In this document: positions 14,600 to 22,187 of the stretch, piece after piece
How positions within the stretch are numbered: position 1 is the stretch's first letter
Layout: every line of letters begins with the position of its first letter
NCBI GenBank assembly: GCA_043778315.1
Contig: JAYWGJ010000269.1
Coordinates: forward strand, 1 to 22,187
DNA: 22,187 bases
Source: JBEEMU01 sp043778315
Lineage (GTDB): Bacteria > Bacteroidota > Bacteroidia > Chitinophagales > Saprospiraceae
Direction of reading: 5' to 3'
Position numbers and translations under genes: made by a program
Notes under the pieces: model-generated
Database searches by the model: none
Seen by the model: the letters and a program-made list of their open reading frames with translations, nothing else
What the model was told of the DNA's origin: nothing

Positions 14600-15187
14600 A
14601 TGCACCTTATAGAGCCTTATTTTGCTTGGCGCAACTATTATACTGCCGAAACCGACGCGCAGTCGCCGTTTTATGGACGCGAGTACAGCGAATTTGAGTT
14701 TCACCACAAAGTATATAATTATTTTATTCACCCGCAATGGGACGAGTTCGGGTCGTCGACGCTGTACGCAAAAATAATTTTTGCGGACTACGACGACAGT
14801 TGCGCTATCGTAGAGCTTATCGGCGAATGGAACGATACGCTGTACAACGACATCATGCTTTTTAAGCGCGAATTGATAGACCCGATGATGAAACGCGGCA
14901 TTCACAAATTCGTTTTGATTGGTGAAAATGTATTGAATTTTCACGGCTCCGACGACGATTATTATATGGAATGGCAGGAGGAATGTATGGACGAAGGCGG
15001 CTGGATAGCGGCATTTAATTTTCAGCAGCACGTCCGTGAAGAAATGTCACAATTTGGCTTGTATAGATATATGTTTTACGATACGCCGTTTGACGAGGTC
15101 AATTGGCGAAAACACAAACCCGAGCATCTGGTGCAAATCACCGAACAGCTTATTTTACGACAAGGCAGAGTAAAGGGTTTTGAGTAA
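14600..15187 (+). CDS. conserved Bacteroidota hypothetical protein, 195 aa
   Basis: No known domain and no signal peptide or membrane helix. The protein is acidic and rich in aromatic residues (MHLIEPYFAWRNYYTAE; SPFYGREYSEFEFHHKVYNYFIHPQWDEFGS; IVELIGEWNDTLYNDIMLFKRELIDPM; FVLIGENVLNFHGSDDDYYMEWQEEC). I recall close relatives across Bacteroidota annotated only as hypothetical, which supports a real and conserved gene. The IVELIGEWND...NDIMxFKRExID...FxLIGENVLNFH run is the most distinctive part and suggests an alpha/beta fold. The start is ATG at 14600, after the palindromic element, so it has a separate promoter. The stop is followed 33 bp later by a strong terminator shared with the convergent C25 peptidase gene. 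The function is unknown; a cytoplasmic location is inferred from the lack of export signals. Confidence 0.88.
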   Translation: MHLIEPYFAWRNYYTAETDAQSPFYGREYSEFEFHHKVYNYFIHPQWDEFGSSTLYAKIIFADYDDSCAIVELIGEWNDTLYNDIMLFKRELIDPMMKRGIHKFVLIGENVLNFHGSDDDYYMEWQEECMDEGGWIAAFNFQQHVREEMSQFGLYRYMFYDTPFDEVNWRKHKPEHLVQITEQLILRQGRVKGFE

Positions 15188-15219
15188 TAATAAAAATAGT
15201 AAAAATATTATAAAATTGA

Positions 15220-15260
15220 AAAAGGGTTTTTATTGGTGCGAAACCAATAAAAACCCTTTT
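15220..15260. terminator. strong bidirectional Rho-independent terminator
   Basis: A perfect 18-bp stem (15220-15237 with 15243-15260) closes a 5-nt GCGAA loop. The stem is bounded by AAAA and TTTT at its two ends, so it works in both directions. It lies between the convergent hypothetical gene (plus) and the C25 peptidase gene (minus) and should end both transcripts. Confidence 0.9.
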
Positions 15261-15297
15261 AAATTCGAATAAATCAAACAAAATTAGCAATACTTGC

Positions 15298-18200
15298 TTA
15301 ACGCATCAAGTACATTTTGCCAAAACCGCCTTTAAAGTAAGTATCTAACTTTCCGCCGTTTTCGGCATCGTTGATGATTTCGTAAGGCTGCCCGTTTGCT
15401 TTGCGCGCTGTGACGCGATACAAATAAACGCCGTTAGCGAGCTTATCACCAAACTGGTCGGTGCCGTCCCATGCAAAATCGGTTTTATTTAAGCCTACAT
15501 GAATGCTGCCGAGTTCCTCTTGCGTGATTTCGCGCACGATTTGCCCTGTCACAGTCATAATCTGTATTTTTAAATAATCAGGCACTTCGCTGCCCGTCAC
15601 CGTGAATACAAACCGCGTAGAAGTGGTAAACGGATTAGGATAATTCAGCATTTGGCTGATGCCCGCTTTATTGATAATGCGGAAACCGACGCGGTAATCG
15701 GAGCTGCCCGAAGCGTTTTTGGCGATGTCTTCTGCCTGCACAAACAAGGTATAATAGCCATCTTTTTCGAACGTGGCGTTCCATTCTATTCGCGCGCGAT
15801 TGTTGTTATTTACCTGTGCGGACGTAGGCGGAATGAAGCGCACACGAGAGTCGGAGAACGGAATCCGCGTAGTGACATCGGTAATTAGCGGCGACGAAGT
15901 GGTAGAATAGCGTAAAAATAAAGCCATTTTTGCAGTGTCGTTTAGCGCGAGATATTTATTTTCGTCTTTCAACGAAATCACAATATGCGGCTTGGACGAC
16001 ACTACATCGTTATACAAAATATGCTGCCCGTCAAACGTAACGTCGAGCAACGGATTTTTGAGGTCTTGTATCACATTAAAATCGATGCTACCTGTATTAT
16101 TAAAATGATATAATTCGCGCTGACGCAAGGCATCTACTGGATTTACATCTAATTTCAGCTTGTACGGACGCGCATCGTCCATGTCTTTGGTGTTGATAGT
16201 ATAATCGGCGATAAGCGTCTGCAAACCTAAAAGCGGTTGGAACTTCACATATTTATCGCTTTGCAGATTGCTTGGATTTACTACCGAATATTTCACCCGC
16301 AACGAGTCCATATTAGTTTCGTTGATGCTTTCTACGGCTACGCGGACGCGCAAGTTTTCGCCCCTATCTACGCTAAAATCGCGCTCTACGGCAAAGAATT
16401 TTTCGGGACGTAGCACTGCCTCTGGAATTGGGTCGTAAAGTATGCGCCAATAATCGAGGTGCTGAGAGGTGCGGCGCGTCGGGTCGCTCGTGTTCCATTG
16501 CAAACGAATATACGGGTACAAATTGGCATCAATATTGGCGATGCTGAAGTCACGAATAGTCCCTTTTGGCATCAGCAACACTTCCTGATTATTGCTTTTT
16601 ATACCGTATAAATCGAGTGAAATGCTGTCACCAGCGGGTTGTCCGTCGGTGGCAAAGGTGCGCCAATGCGCCTCTTTCCAATTAGAGGCAGGTCCGATAA
16701 CAGTAGATTGCACCTTGCCGCTAAACCACTGCCCAGGTATCAAAAATTGCTCTCTGATGATTTCGTCGGTGAGGCTACTCGTCAATTTTTCTTTTATGGT
16801 AACGGTTTGTATAGGGAAACCTTTGCGTCCTAAACCTGCATAGCAGCCGATAGCCGTTGCCGATTGGCGAAACCGCGTTAAGCCAAGACTCTCGAAGCTG
16901 TCAAAAAGGTCGGAAGGGCGCGTCGGAGTGCGGTCGGCTGCCCAAAGCGACGGCTTATAATCGTTTCTATTAAACACAAAAATATAGTAGCCGTTTGGCA
17001 CAATATTATTGATAAAATAACGAATTGTATCGCGCTGTGCCTTGGTTTGCGTAGGAAAGAAGAAGCCTACCGACGCTCTATTATTGCCGTTAAGGCTACC
17101 ATAAATACCTGGATACGGGTTGAGGAGTGTTTCGCCATCGAGCGGGTTTACGGCGATAAGTGTAATGCCTGCGTCTGACGAGCCGAGCTGCCGCGAGTCG
17201 TTATAACCCGCAGTACCATTAATAAAAATATTTTGGTCAGTGCCGTTTTTTACGGTTGCCGTAAATTCTATCTGCGTATCTACAAACTTGAATTTCCGCG
17301 ACCCTTTGGGCAACGCCATTGTGGTAAACCTATCTTTTAGGTATTGATAATAATGCGACTGGTTCCAGCCTGGGCTTGCGCCGTTGAGGTGAACGAACGA
17401 CGAGTTTTGCCAAAGCGTATCTTTGGGCAAACCGTTGCTCAATTTCACCCGCCAATAATAGACTATGCTATCGGGACGGCTTGCATTATAAGGCACTAAG
17501 GCAACTTTTTTCTCTAATAAACCACCTTGAAAACCTGTAACCACATAACGCTGCACAAACGGACTATCATAGGTTTCGGTGGTATCCATTTGTATAATAT
17601 AATTGGTTTTTGCACCAAAAGGGAAGGTTGTTGCCACTTTTAAGCGGACTGAGTCCTTCGGCACTATCCCAAAATTAGGCGGATACACTGGTATTACTTG
17701 ATTGGAATAAATAGGCAGCGTTACCGTTGTACAATTATTGTTTTCGGCATCGGGGTTCGGCAACTCTGCTACCTCGCTGCGGCTATCTACGCATATTTTT
17801 ATGGTGTTATCACCCAATGCGCGGTCTTCGCCGACAGGCAATTTTGTGCTAAATACGTCTTCTATTACGGGTACGCTAAGGCGTAGTTTTTTGGTTTCTG
17901 TAATAGAACTCAACGGATAAGTACGACTAATAGTCACTTCCACGGTGTCTTTCACCGATTTACCGATATTCATTAAAGTAAAATCTACGTTGAACGAGTC
18001 GGCGGTAGTGACTACCGTAGCAGGGTTGAAACGGATAGAATTATCTTTTACAATCAGGTCGGGCGACGGAAACGCATTGAGTTTCAATGCAGGGTCAGCC
18101 AATAGGTTTAGTAAATGATTGGAAAGGACGTTAGTTTGGTCGCCGTCGGCGATACTACTTTGCATAATATCACCAAAACCTCTGCCATATAGGTCGGTAT

Positions 18201-20394
18201 TCGCGTGCCTGTAAAAGTTTTTGGTAAAGCGGTGCAGGTCGTCGGGAATACTGTACGATGCCGAGCCGATAAATCCGATACCGCCTCGGTCGGGCGTGAA
18301 GACAAATTTCTCGCCTAAGTTGCCCGCGAAGGCACTAAACATATCGCCCGAGTTACAACCGAGCGAAAGTACCAACGGGTACTTTCCTCTATTTTGCATG
18401 GTTTCGGGCGCAACGTTAAAATCCACTAATTGGAGAGCGGCATGACCGAAAAAGGTCATAATACTCGAGCCTGCATTCACCAACGAGTCTATTCGGGACG
18501 ATGCGGCTTGCTGTACAGGGTCGGTGCTTGTTTTTTGGAACGTATATACCCGTGCGCCGATGTTTGGCTGTTGTATCGTATTTTTGAGGTCGGTCATATA
18601 GCCAGGAATAGACGGGACATCTTGCGCACCAATAAAGTGCATCACGTTTTTCATCCAATCCTTGTTCGCCTGCGTTGGCGCGGCAGCGATATTCGCTTCG
18701 TATTCTTTTACTTTTTTGAGATACACTTTCACGTCCGTACCGTTACTCGCCGATAGACGACCTACGGGAATAACAGGCGTATTGGTATTGATACCCGCCA
18801 TCATCAGGTTGTCCGAACTCGGCAACCCGAACGTAGGCACTAAGGAAGTGCTACCCGAGCGCACCGCGTTCATCCAGTAGCCCTTGCCCAGCAAGAACAC
18901 ATATTTAGGATTGACGATAAATTTTCGCTTAGCAAACCAACCGAAATTACGCATACTAAGCGGGTGTTGATCTACGCCGTAGGCGAACTGATTGTAGAGG
19001 TCGTTTGCATCTACGATAATTGGTTTCTGAAAGCCGCTTATTTTGCGATAATTAGCGTATTCTTGTACCCAGTCGTTGCCTTGTCCGTCGTTGCGCAAAG
19101 CAGTGTTAGTAATAATAATATAATCGCCTTGATTCGCCGCAGCCGTATAATTTACAAAATTAACAGCCGCAAATATAGGCGAGCTACTCACATAACCAGG
19201 CGTTGCGCCGTTAGCGCGAAGATTAAGCACGCGCCCTTGATTTGACGGCGGCAACACAAACTTAACTACGCCATTTTCTAATACGGTTTGAATGCGCAGG
19301 TTGTAGGTGAGGTCGTACAGCACGGGCGGAATACTCGCGCTGCCAGCGTTGCCAGTTGCAAAATTGGTGATTTCAAAATAACGAGATTGGTTGCTTGCCG
19401 CAACCGTAAAATCGAAACTACTTTTATTCTCAAAATCGAAAGTATGCGGATAATCTATCGTGACCGATGCCACCGCGTGTTTGTCCAAACCGCCTAATAA
19501 ACCCTTTATTTTTAAGGTATTAGTGGCATTTACAGTGCTATTAGCTACTTTGAAACGAAAGTTTTTGAGTAGAATGCCGTTGCTCGCGAAGGTACGCAAA
19601 GTGTTGCCGTTCCAGCTGATTTGTGTATTATGACTTACGTTTTCGCGCAGCTTCAACCGTAGTTTTATAACGCTGCTGTCGCCTGCCGCGTACAGCATTT
19701 TGGGCGTGAGCGTCGCGTTCGACTCCAAATAGCCCTTGTACTCGTAGCCACCGTTTAAGCCCCAGCCCTTGTAATTCACGTCGGAGCGGTTGGCACCACC
19801 AGCATAATCCAAGCCTGCTGTCCAGTTGTCAAAATCTAACATCGGATAAAACGGCTGTCCCGCCGTTGCCATAAAAAACGTCTCTTTCGGTGCTAAACCG
19901 CCTGCCGCTACGCCGTTGCTCGCTGTGTTGTAGCGGAGCGGATTAGGCGCGCTGTTCCACGTCAAGAAGTACGGCGAAGCATCAGTTATCCAACTATAAT
20001 TGGGCGAAAACCATTTGGAGGTGTCGCGCAGCATAAATTGATCAATATAATTAGGCTGTGGCTTAGCGTAAAACTCGATATAAAAACCAGTAGCTACCAA
20101 ACCTGTATCCGACACAAAAATCGGAATTTCTTTGCCCATATTATACATACGAAGCTGCTTGCCGCGCAAACCTGACAGATTGGCAGCACCTACCACCGTT
20201 TGCAGTTGCGCGTAACCTACTTTTATCACGCCTTGCGCCGTGCTGCTTATTTTATAATATTTTTGGCTGTAATTAATCCATTCGTTGCCATACAGCGTAT
20301 CCGTCCCGACTACCATTTGCGCGGCAGCGAAACGACTTACTCCTATTAGCAAAACAAAAATGAGCCAACGATTGAAATTATTTTTTTTCATCAT
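15298..20394 (-). CDS. C25-family cysteine peptidase with T9SS sorting domain, PorU-like (PorU2-type)
   Basis: A very large exported protein, 1698 residues. A signal peptide covers about 1-26 (RWLIFVLLIGVSRFAAAQ). An N-terminal beta-rich region (WINYSQKYYKISSTAQGVIKVGYAQL) resembles the opening of PorU. The gingipain-type C25 domain spans about 423-774 (GDYIIITN, FLLGKGYW, PVIPVGRLSAS), with the catalytic pair His651 in FFGHA and Cys680 in SLGCNSGD, 29 residues apart. CARDB-like and other Ig-like domains follow (about 785-1580). A type A C-terminal sorting domain begins MLNYPNPF at 1582. PorU is the cell-surface sortase that removes the sorting domain of T9SS cargo and attaches it to anionic lipopolysaccharide. 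Canonical PorU is about 1150-1300 residues, so this longer protein is probably the second, PorU2-like type. Its partner barrel gene ends 63 bp upstream. Confidence 0.9.
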   Translation of the reverse strand: MMKKNNFNRWLIFVLLIGVSRFAAAQMVVGTDTLYGNEWINYSQKYYKISSTAQGVIKVGYAQLQTVVGAANLSGLRGKQLRMYNMGKEIPIFVSDTGLVATGFYIEFYAKPQPNYIDQFMLRDTSKWFSPNYSWITDASPYFLTWNSAPNPLRYNTASNGVAAGGLAPKETFFMATAGQPFYPMLDFDNWTAGLDYAGGANRSDVNYKGWGLNGGYEYKGYLESNATLTPKMLYAAGDSSVIKLRLKLRENVSHNTQISWNGNTLRTFASNGILLKNFRFKVANSTVNATNTLKIKGLLGGLDKHAVASVTIDYPHTFDFENKSSFDFTVAASNQSRYFEITNFATGNAGSASIPPVLYDLTYNLRIQTVLENGVVKFVLPPSNQGRVLNLRANGATPGYVSSSPIFAAVNFVNYTAAANQGDYIIITNTALRNDGQGNDWVQEYANYRKISGFQKPIIVDANDLYNQFAYGVDQHPLSMRNFGWFAKRKFIVNPKYVFLLGKGYWMNAVRSGSTSLVPTFGLPSSDNLMMAGINTNTPVIPVGRLSASNGTDVKVYLKKVKEYEANIAAAPTQANKDWMKNVMHFIGAQDVPSIPGYMTDLKNTIQQPNIGARVYTFQKTSTDPVQQAASSRIDSLVNAGSSIMTFFGHAALQLVDFNVAPETMQNRGKYPLVLSLGCNSGDMFSAFAGNLGEKFVFTPDRGGIGFIGSASYSIPDDLHRFTKNFYRHANTDLYGRGFGDIMQSSIADGDQTNVLSNHLLNLLADPALKLNAFPSPDLIVKDNSIRFNPATVVTTADSFNVDFTLMNIGKSVKDTVEVTISRTYPLSSITETKKLRLSVPVIEDVFSTKLPVGEDRALGDNTIKICVDSRSEVAELPNPDAENNNCTTVTLPIYSNQVIPVYPPNFGIVPKDSVRLKVATTFPFGAKTNYIIQMDTTETYDSPFVQRYVVTGFQGGLLEKKVALVPYNASRPDSIVYYWRVKLSNGLPKDTLWQNSSFVHLNGASPGWNQSHYYQYLKDRFTTMALPKGSRKFKFVDTQIEFTATVKNGTDQNIFINGTAGYNDSRQLGSSDAGITLIAVNPLDGETLLNPYPGIYGSLNGNNRASVGFFFPTQTKAQRDTIRYFINNIVPNGYYIFVFNRNDYKPSLWAADRTPTRPSDLFDSFESLGLTRFRQSATAIGCYAGLGRKGFPIQTVTIKEKLTSSLTDEIIREQFLIPGQWFSGKVQSTVIGPASNWKEAHWRTFATDGQPAGDSISLDLYGIKSNNQEVLLMPKGTIRDFSIANIDANLYPYIRLQWNTSDPTRRTSQHLDYWRILYDPIPEAVLRPEKFFAVERDFSVDRGENLRVRVAVESINETNMDSLRVKYSVVNPSNLQSDKYVKFQPLLGLQTLIADYTINTKDMDDARPYKLKLDVNPVDALRQRELYHFNNTGSIDFNVIQDLKNPLLDVTFDGQHILYNDVVSSKPHIVISLKDENKYLALNDTAKMALFLRYSTTSSPLITDVTTRIPFSDSRVRFIPPTSAQVNNNNRARIEWNATFEKDGYYTLFVQAEDIAKNASGSSDYRVGFRIINKAGISQMLNYPNPFTTSTRFVFTVTGSEVPDYLKIQIMTVTGQIVREITQEELGSIHVGLNKTDFAWDGTDQFGDKLANGVYLYRVTARKANGQPYEIINDAENGGKLDTYFKGGFGKMYLMR

Positions 20395-20457
20395 ATTGAT
20401 AATAAAGTTAGAAATATTTTTTGGGCAGATATTTTTTTATTGATAATTTGACTACAA

Positions 20458-21561
20458 TTACTCCTCGTCTTCTATTTTAATCGCATTCTTAAAATAATTA
20501 AAATTAAGGTCGGCGATAAGCGAAATAACGTGCGAGTAAGTGTTGAGCGACGTGTTGCCTACGTTAGTATAGGCGTAATCTAAACGGATTTTGAATAATT
20601 TAATACCTACGCCAATATTAGGCTGCATAGTTTGCACAGGCGCGCCCTGACTGTCGGTATATTTCTGAAAATTATTCACGCCGCCGCGCAAAAACACCAT
20701 ATCATTATAGCTCGTTTCCAAACCTATGTACGGGTCGATGCTGAACGGCTTTGCGCTAATCAGTACGTTGCGTCGTCCGTCGGTCGTGATATTGAGGTCG
20801 GTAGTTGCGGTCACGCCAAACTTGCCAAACTGCTTTTGGTAGCCAAAACCCAAAACGATTTTGGGGCGCGTGATTTCGGTGCTGCGAATCGGCACTACGT
20901 TATCCGCAAACGCCAACGCCTCTTTTTCTTTTTGTGTAAACGTGAACGACCAGGCATTAAATGTAGTGGTCAAGTCGTGTACCATTGCGCCTAAGCGCAA
21001 ACCGTTTCGGTTGCGATACTGCACGCCACCGTCTAAGCCAAAGCCCCAAGCCTTAGCAAATTGCCCTACCGTTCGGTGTATTATTTTGGCGTTACCGCCA
21101 ACGGTAAGTCCTTCTATACCAGTGCGTTGCGCATAGGAAAGTAGCACCGCATAGTCGGCTGCCGAAAACTGCGTTACGCGGCTGTAATCGACCGTTCCGT
21201 CGCTGTTGTAGAGCGAAAGTGTATTCGGAATATTATCTACGCCGAACCGAATGACCGACAATCCGACCGTCCGCATCGAGTCCGCTAGCGGGTACACCGC
21301 GCCCAAATAGTCGTATTTGGTGATGCCCGCAAACATTTCGGAGTGCTGCAAACCGATTTGTACGGGTCCTTTGTACTGCATCAAACCCGCAGGATTCCAG
21401 TAGCCCGCCGTCACGTCGTCGGTGATAGCGACGTGCGCGTTGCCCATGCCTTGCGCTCGTGCGCCCGTACCGATATTCAAAAATTCATTGCTGTACTTTT
21501 GCGCCGCAACGGTGTTAGCGATAAGCGCGAAAAGCAAAAATGCTTTCAGTTTGTTTTTCAT
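20458..21561 (-). CDS. PorV/PorQ-family outer-membrane protein (PorV-like)
   Basis: 367 residues, with a signal peptide (MKNKLKAFLLFALIANTVAA, cleavage near residue 20) and a FadL-like outer-membrane beta-barrel. The diagnostic N-terminal plug segment is present: FLNIGTGARAQGMGNAHVAI, then TDDVTAGYWNPAGL (28-60). PorV is the shuttle protein that collects T9SS substrates from the translocon and delivers them to the PorU sortase in the attachment complex. The barrel strands run to the C-terminus (VGIKLFKIRLDYAYTNVG, SLIADLNFNYF). The start is ATG at 21561. The gene is followed at 63 bp by the PorU-like peptidase on the same strand, the expected partnership. With a PorU of the long type, this is more likely the PorV2-type paralogue than the main PorV; sequence comparison would settle it. 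Confidence 0.9.
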   Translation of the reverse strand: MKNKLKAFLLFALIANTVAAQKYSNEFLNIGTGARAQGMGNAHVAITDDVTAGYWNPAGLMQYKGPVQIGLQHSEMFAGITKYDYLGAVYPLADSMRTVGLSVIRFGVDNIPNTLSLYNSDGTVDYSRVTQFSAADYAVLLSYAQRTGIEGLTVGGNAKIIHRTVGQFAKAWGFGLDGGVQYRNRNGLRLGAMVHDLTTTFNAWSFTFTQKEKEALAFADNVVPIRSTEITRPKIVLGFGYQKQFGKFGVTATTDLNITTDGRRNVLISAKPFSIDPYIGLETSYNDMVFLRGGVNNFQKYTDSQGAPVQTMQPNIGVGIKLFKIRLDYAYTNVGNTSLNTYSHVISLIADLNFNYFKNAIKIEDEE

Positions 21562-21730
21562 TTGTGGTTAATTTATTTTTGTACAATAATTAAAGTGATT
21601 AGGTGTGATGCAATGACACTATAATAGATAACGAATATATAACGTTTTTTTAACGTGATTTGCTGCCTGCGTAATAAAATATTTACCAAAATGCCAAAAT
21701 ATTTACGCGTTCGCGATAAGCATAGTTTTG

Positions 21731-21858
21731 TAAGTACCTGACAGCTAATAAACACGGTTATAATCCTCGCTTATTTTAAAGCTAAACGTTAGCTTACGCA
21801 CGTTTATTTTAAAATTTCGCTTTACGGATAACCTTGTTTATTTTGCGACATCTACTTA
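21731..21858. repeat. imperfect inverted-repeat element in the 409-bp intergenic region
   Basis: The left arm 21747-21766 (AATAAACACGGTTATAATCC) is an inverted copy of 21826-21842 (GGATAACCTTGTTTATT), with one mismatch and a 3-base length difference. TAAGTA at 21731-21736 and TACTTA at 21853-21858 extend the dyad outward. Inside lie a 7-bp hairpin AAGCTAA-ACG-TTAGCTT (21779-21795) and a direct repeat TTATTTTAAA (21771-21780 and 21804-21813). No gene is seen in 21562-21970; a plus-strand TAGTTTTG at 21723-21730 could be a -7 box. Confidence 0.55.
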
Positions 21859-21970
21859 TTACCAATCAATATTGAAAATATAACCGACCAAATCCCCGAG
21901 CTTCAAGCGCGCCTAATAGCAAGCGTTTGTTTCTAAAAAAATATATTCCGCATCTTCTTATTCCTATTCC

Positions 21971-22187
21971 ATGAAAATAACAAAACTTATCATTCCTGAT
22001 TTTCAGCAGTTCCGCGACTTCGAACTCGACCTGACAAATCCCGATACGGGCAAGCCGCTAGATAAAGTGTGCTTCATAGGTACGAACGGAACAGGAAAAA
22101 GTACGATTTTGAAGATATTAGATGATTGTGCGTGCCTTTCATTTCCTCTGCTTCCATTACAAATTAGGTTCAGTGGTATTATTCAGT
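21971..22187 (+). CDS. AAA/ABC-type ATPase, N-terminal part (runs off right edge)
   Basis: 72 codons are visible from ATG at 21971. The opening MKITKLIIPDFQQFRDFELD is the beta-hairpin that begins RecF/SMC/ABC-type ATPases, and FIGTNGTGKSTILKIL contains a perfect Walker A (GTNGTGKST, 37-45, with Lys43). Proteins that start this way include DNA-repair ATPases and the ATPase subunits of several defence systems; no C-terminal domain is in view, so no function is assigned. It is the only plus-strand gene right of the PorV-like gene and is separated from it by 409 bp with no gene. After the Walker A motif the visible sequence (DDCACLSFPLLPLQIRFSGIIQ) stays in frame to the edge. It may mark the start of an accessory region outside the window. 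Confidence 0.82.
   Translation, partial: MKITKLIIPDFQQFRDFELDLTNPDTGKPLDKVCFIGTNGTGKSTILKILDDCACLSFPLLPLQIRFSGIIQ

Noticed and set aside
21573..21755. 60-residue minus-strand frame upstream of the PorV-like gene
   Set aside because: No motifs, poor start context and AT-rich random composition; treated as non-coding.

Overview
The window is a stretch of chromosome from a member of the Bacteroidota, most likely a gliding, Cytophagia-like bacterium. Four things point there: a GldF gliding-motility ABC permease; a PorV-like/PorU-like pair of the type IX secretion system (T9SS), whose large peptidase carries its own C-terminal sorting domain; Bacteroidota-type -7 promoter boxes (TAnnTTTG); and a lack of clear Shine-Dalgarno sequences, with A-rich leaders before most starts.

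Layout. (i) Positions 1-4919, all minus strand, in transcription order: a secreted M28 zinc peptidase, a small secreted hypothetical, gldF, an unrecognised 215-residue protein, dapA (lysine/cell-wall precursor synthesis) and the first 94 residues of a YifB/ComM-type ATPase that runs off the left edge. (ii) A 225-bp divergent promoter region (4920-5144) separates these from a plus-strand block: cysD and cysN (ATP sulfurylase), then a 134-bp inverted-repeat element, a beta-CASP metallo-beta-lactamase-fold RNase-type protein, a Wzx/MATE-like flippase and a DUF983 membrane protein. (iii) crcB (fluoride channel, minus) overlaps the end of the DUF983 gene. It is divergent from a plus-strand run of a PECR-like short-chain dehydrogenase, a small four-helix membrane protein, ACMSD (2-amino-3-carboxymuconate-6-semialdehyde decarboxylase) and a cyclase/kynurenine-formamidase-fold protein. 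This run looks like part of an aromatic (kynurenine/3-hydroxyanthranilate) catabolic unit. (iv) A 120-bp nested palindromic element precedes a conserved hypothetical gene, which ends at a strong bidirectional terminator. (v) From the right, a PorV-like outer-membrane barrel and a 1698-residue C25 peptidase (PorU-like) form a minus-strand operon. (vi) The last ~630 bp are an AT-rich intergenic region with a third inverted-repeat element, then the first 72 codons of an AAA/ABC-type ATPase running off the right edge.

Most of the window is ordinary chromosomal gene content. The points most worth following are: three unrelated imperfect palindromic elements in intergenic space; an apparent one-base frameshift at a T-run in the 5' end of cysN; a dehydrogenase and a cyclase that deviate from the usual catalytic motifs beside ACMSD; gldF with no gldG beside it; and the truncated ATPase at the right edge, which could be the start of an accessory (possibly defence) locus that cannot be judged from this window. 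I did not find a convincing complete novel system.
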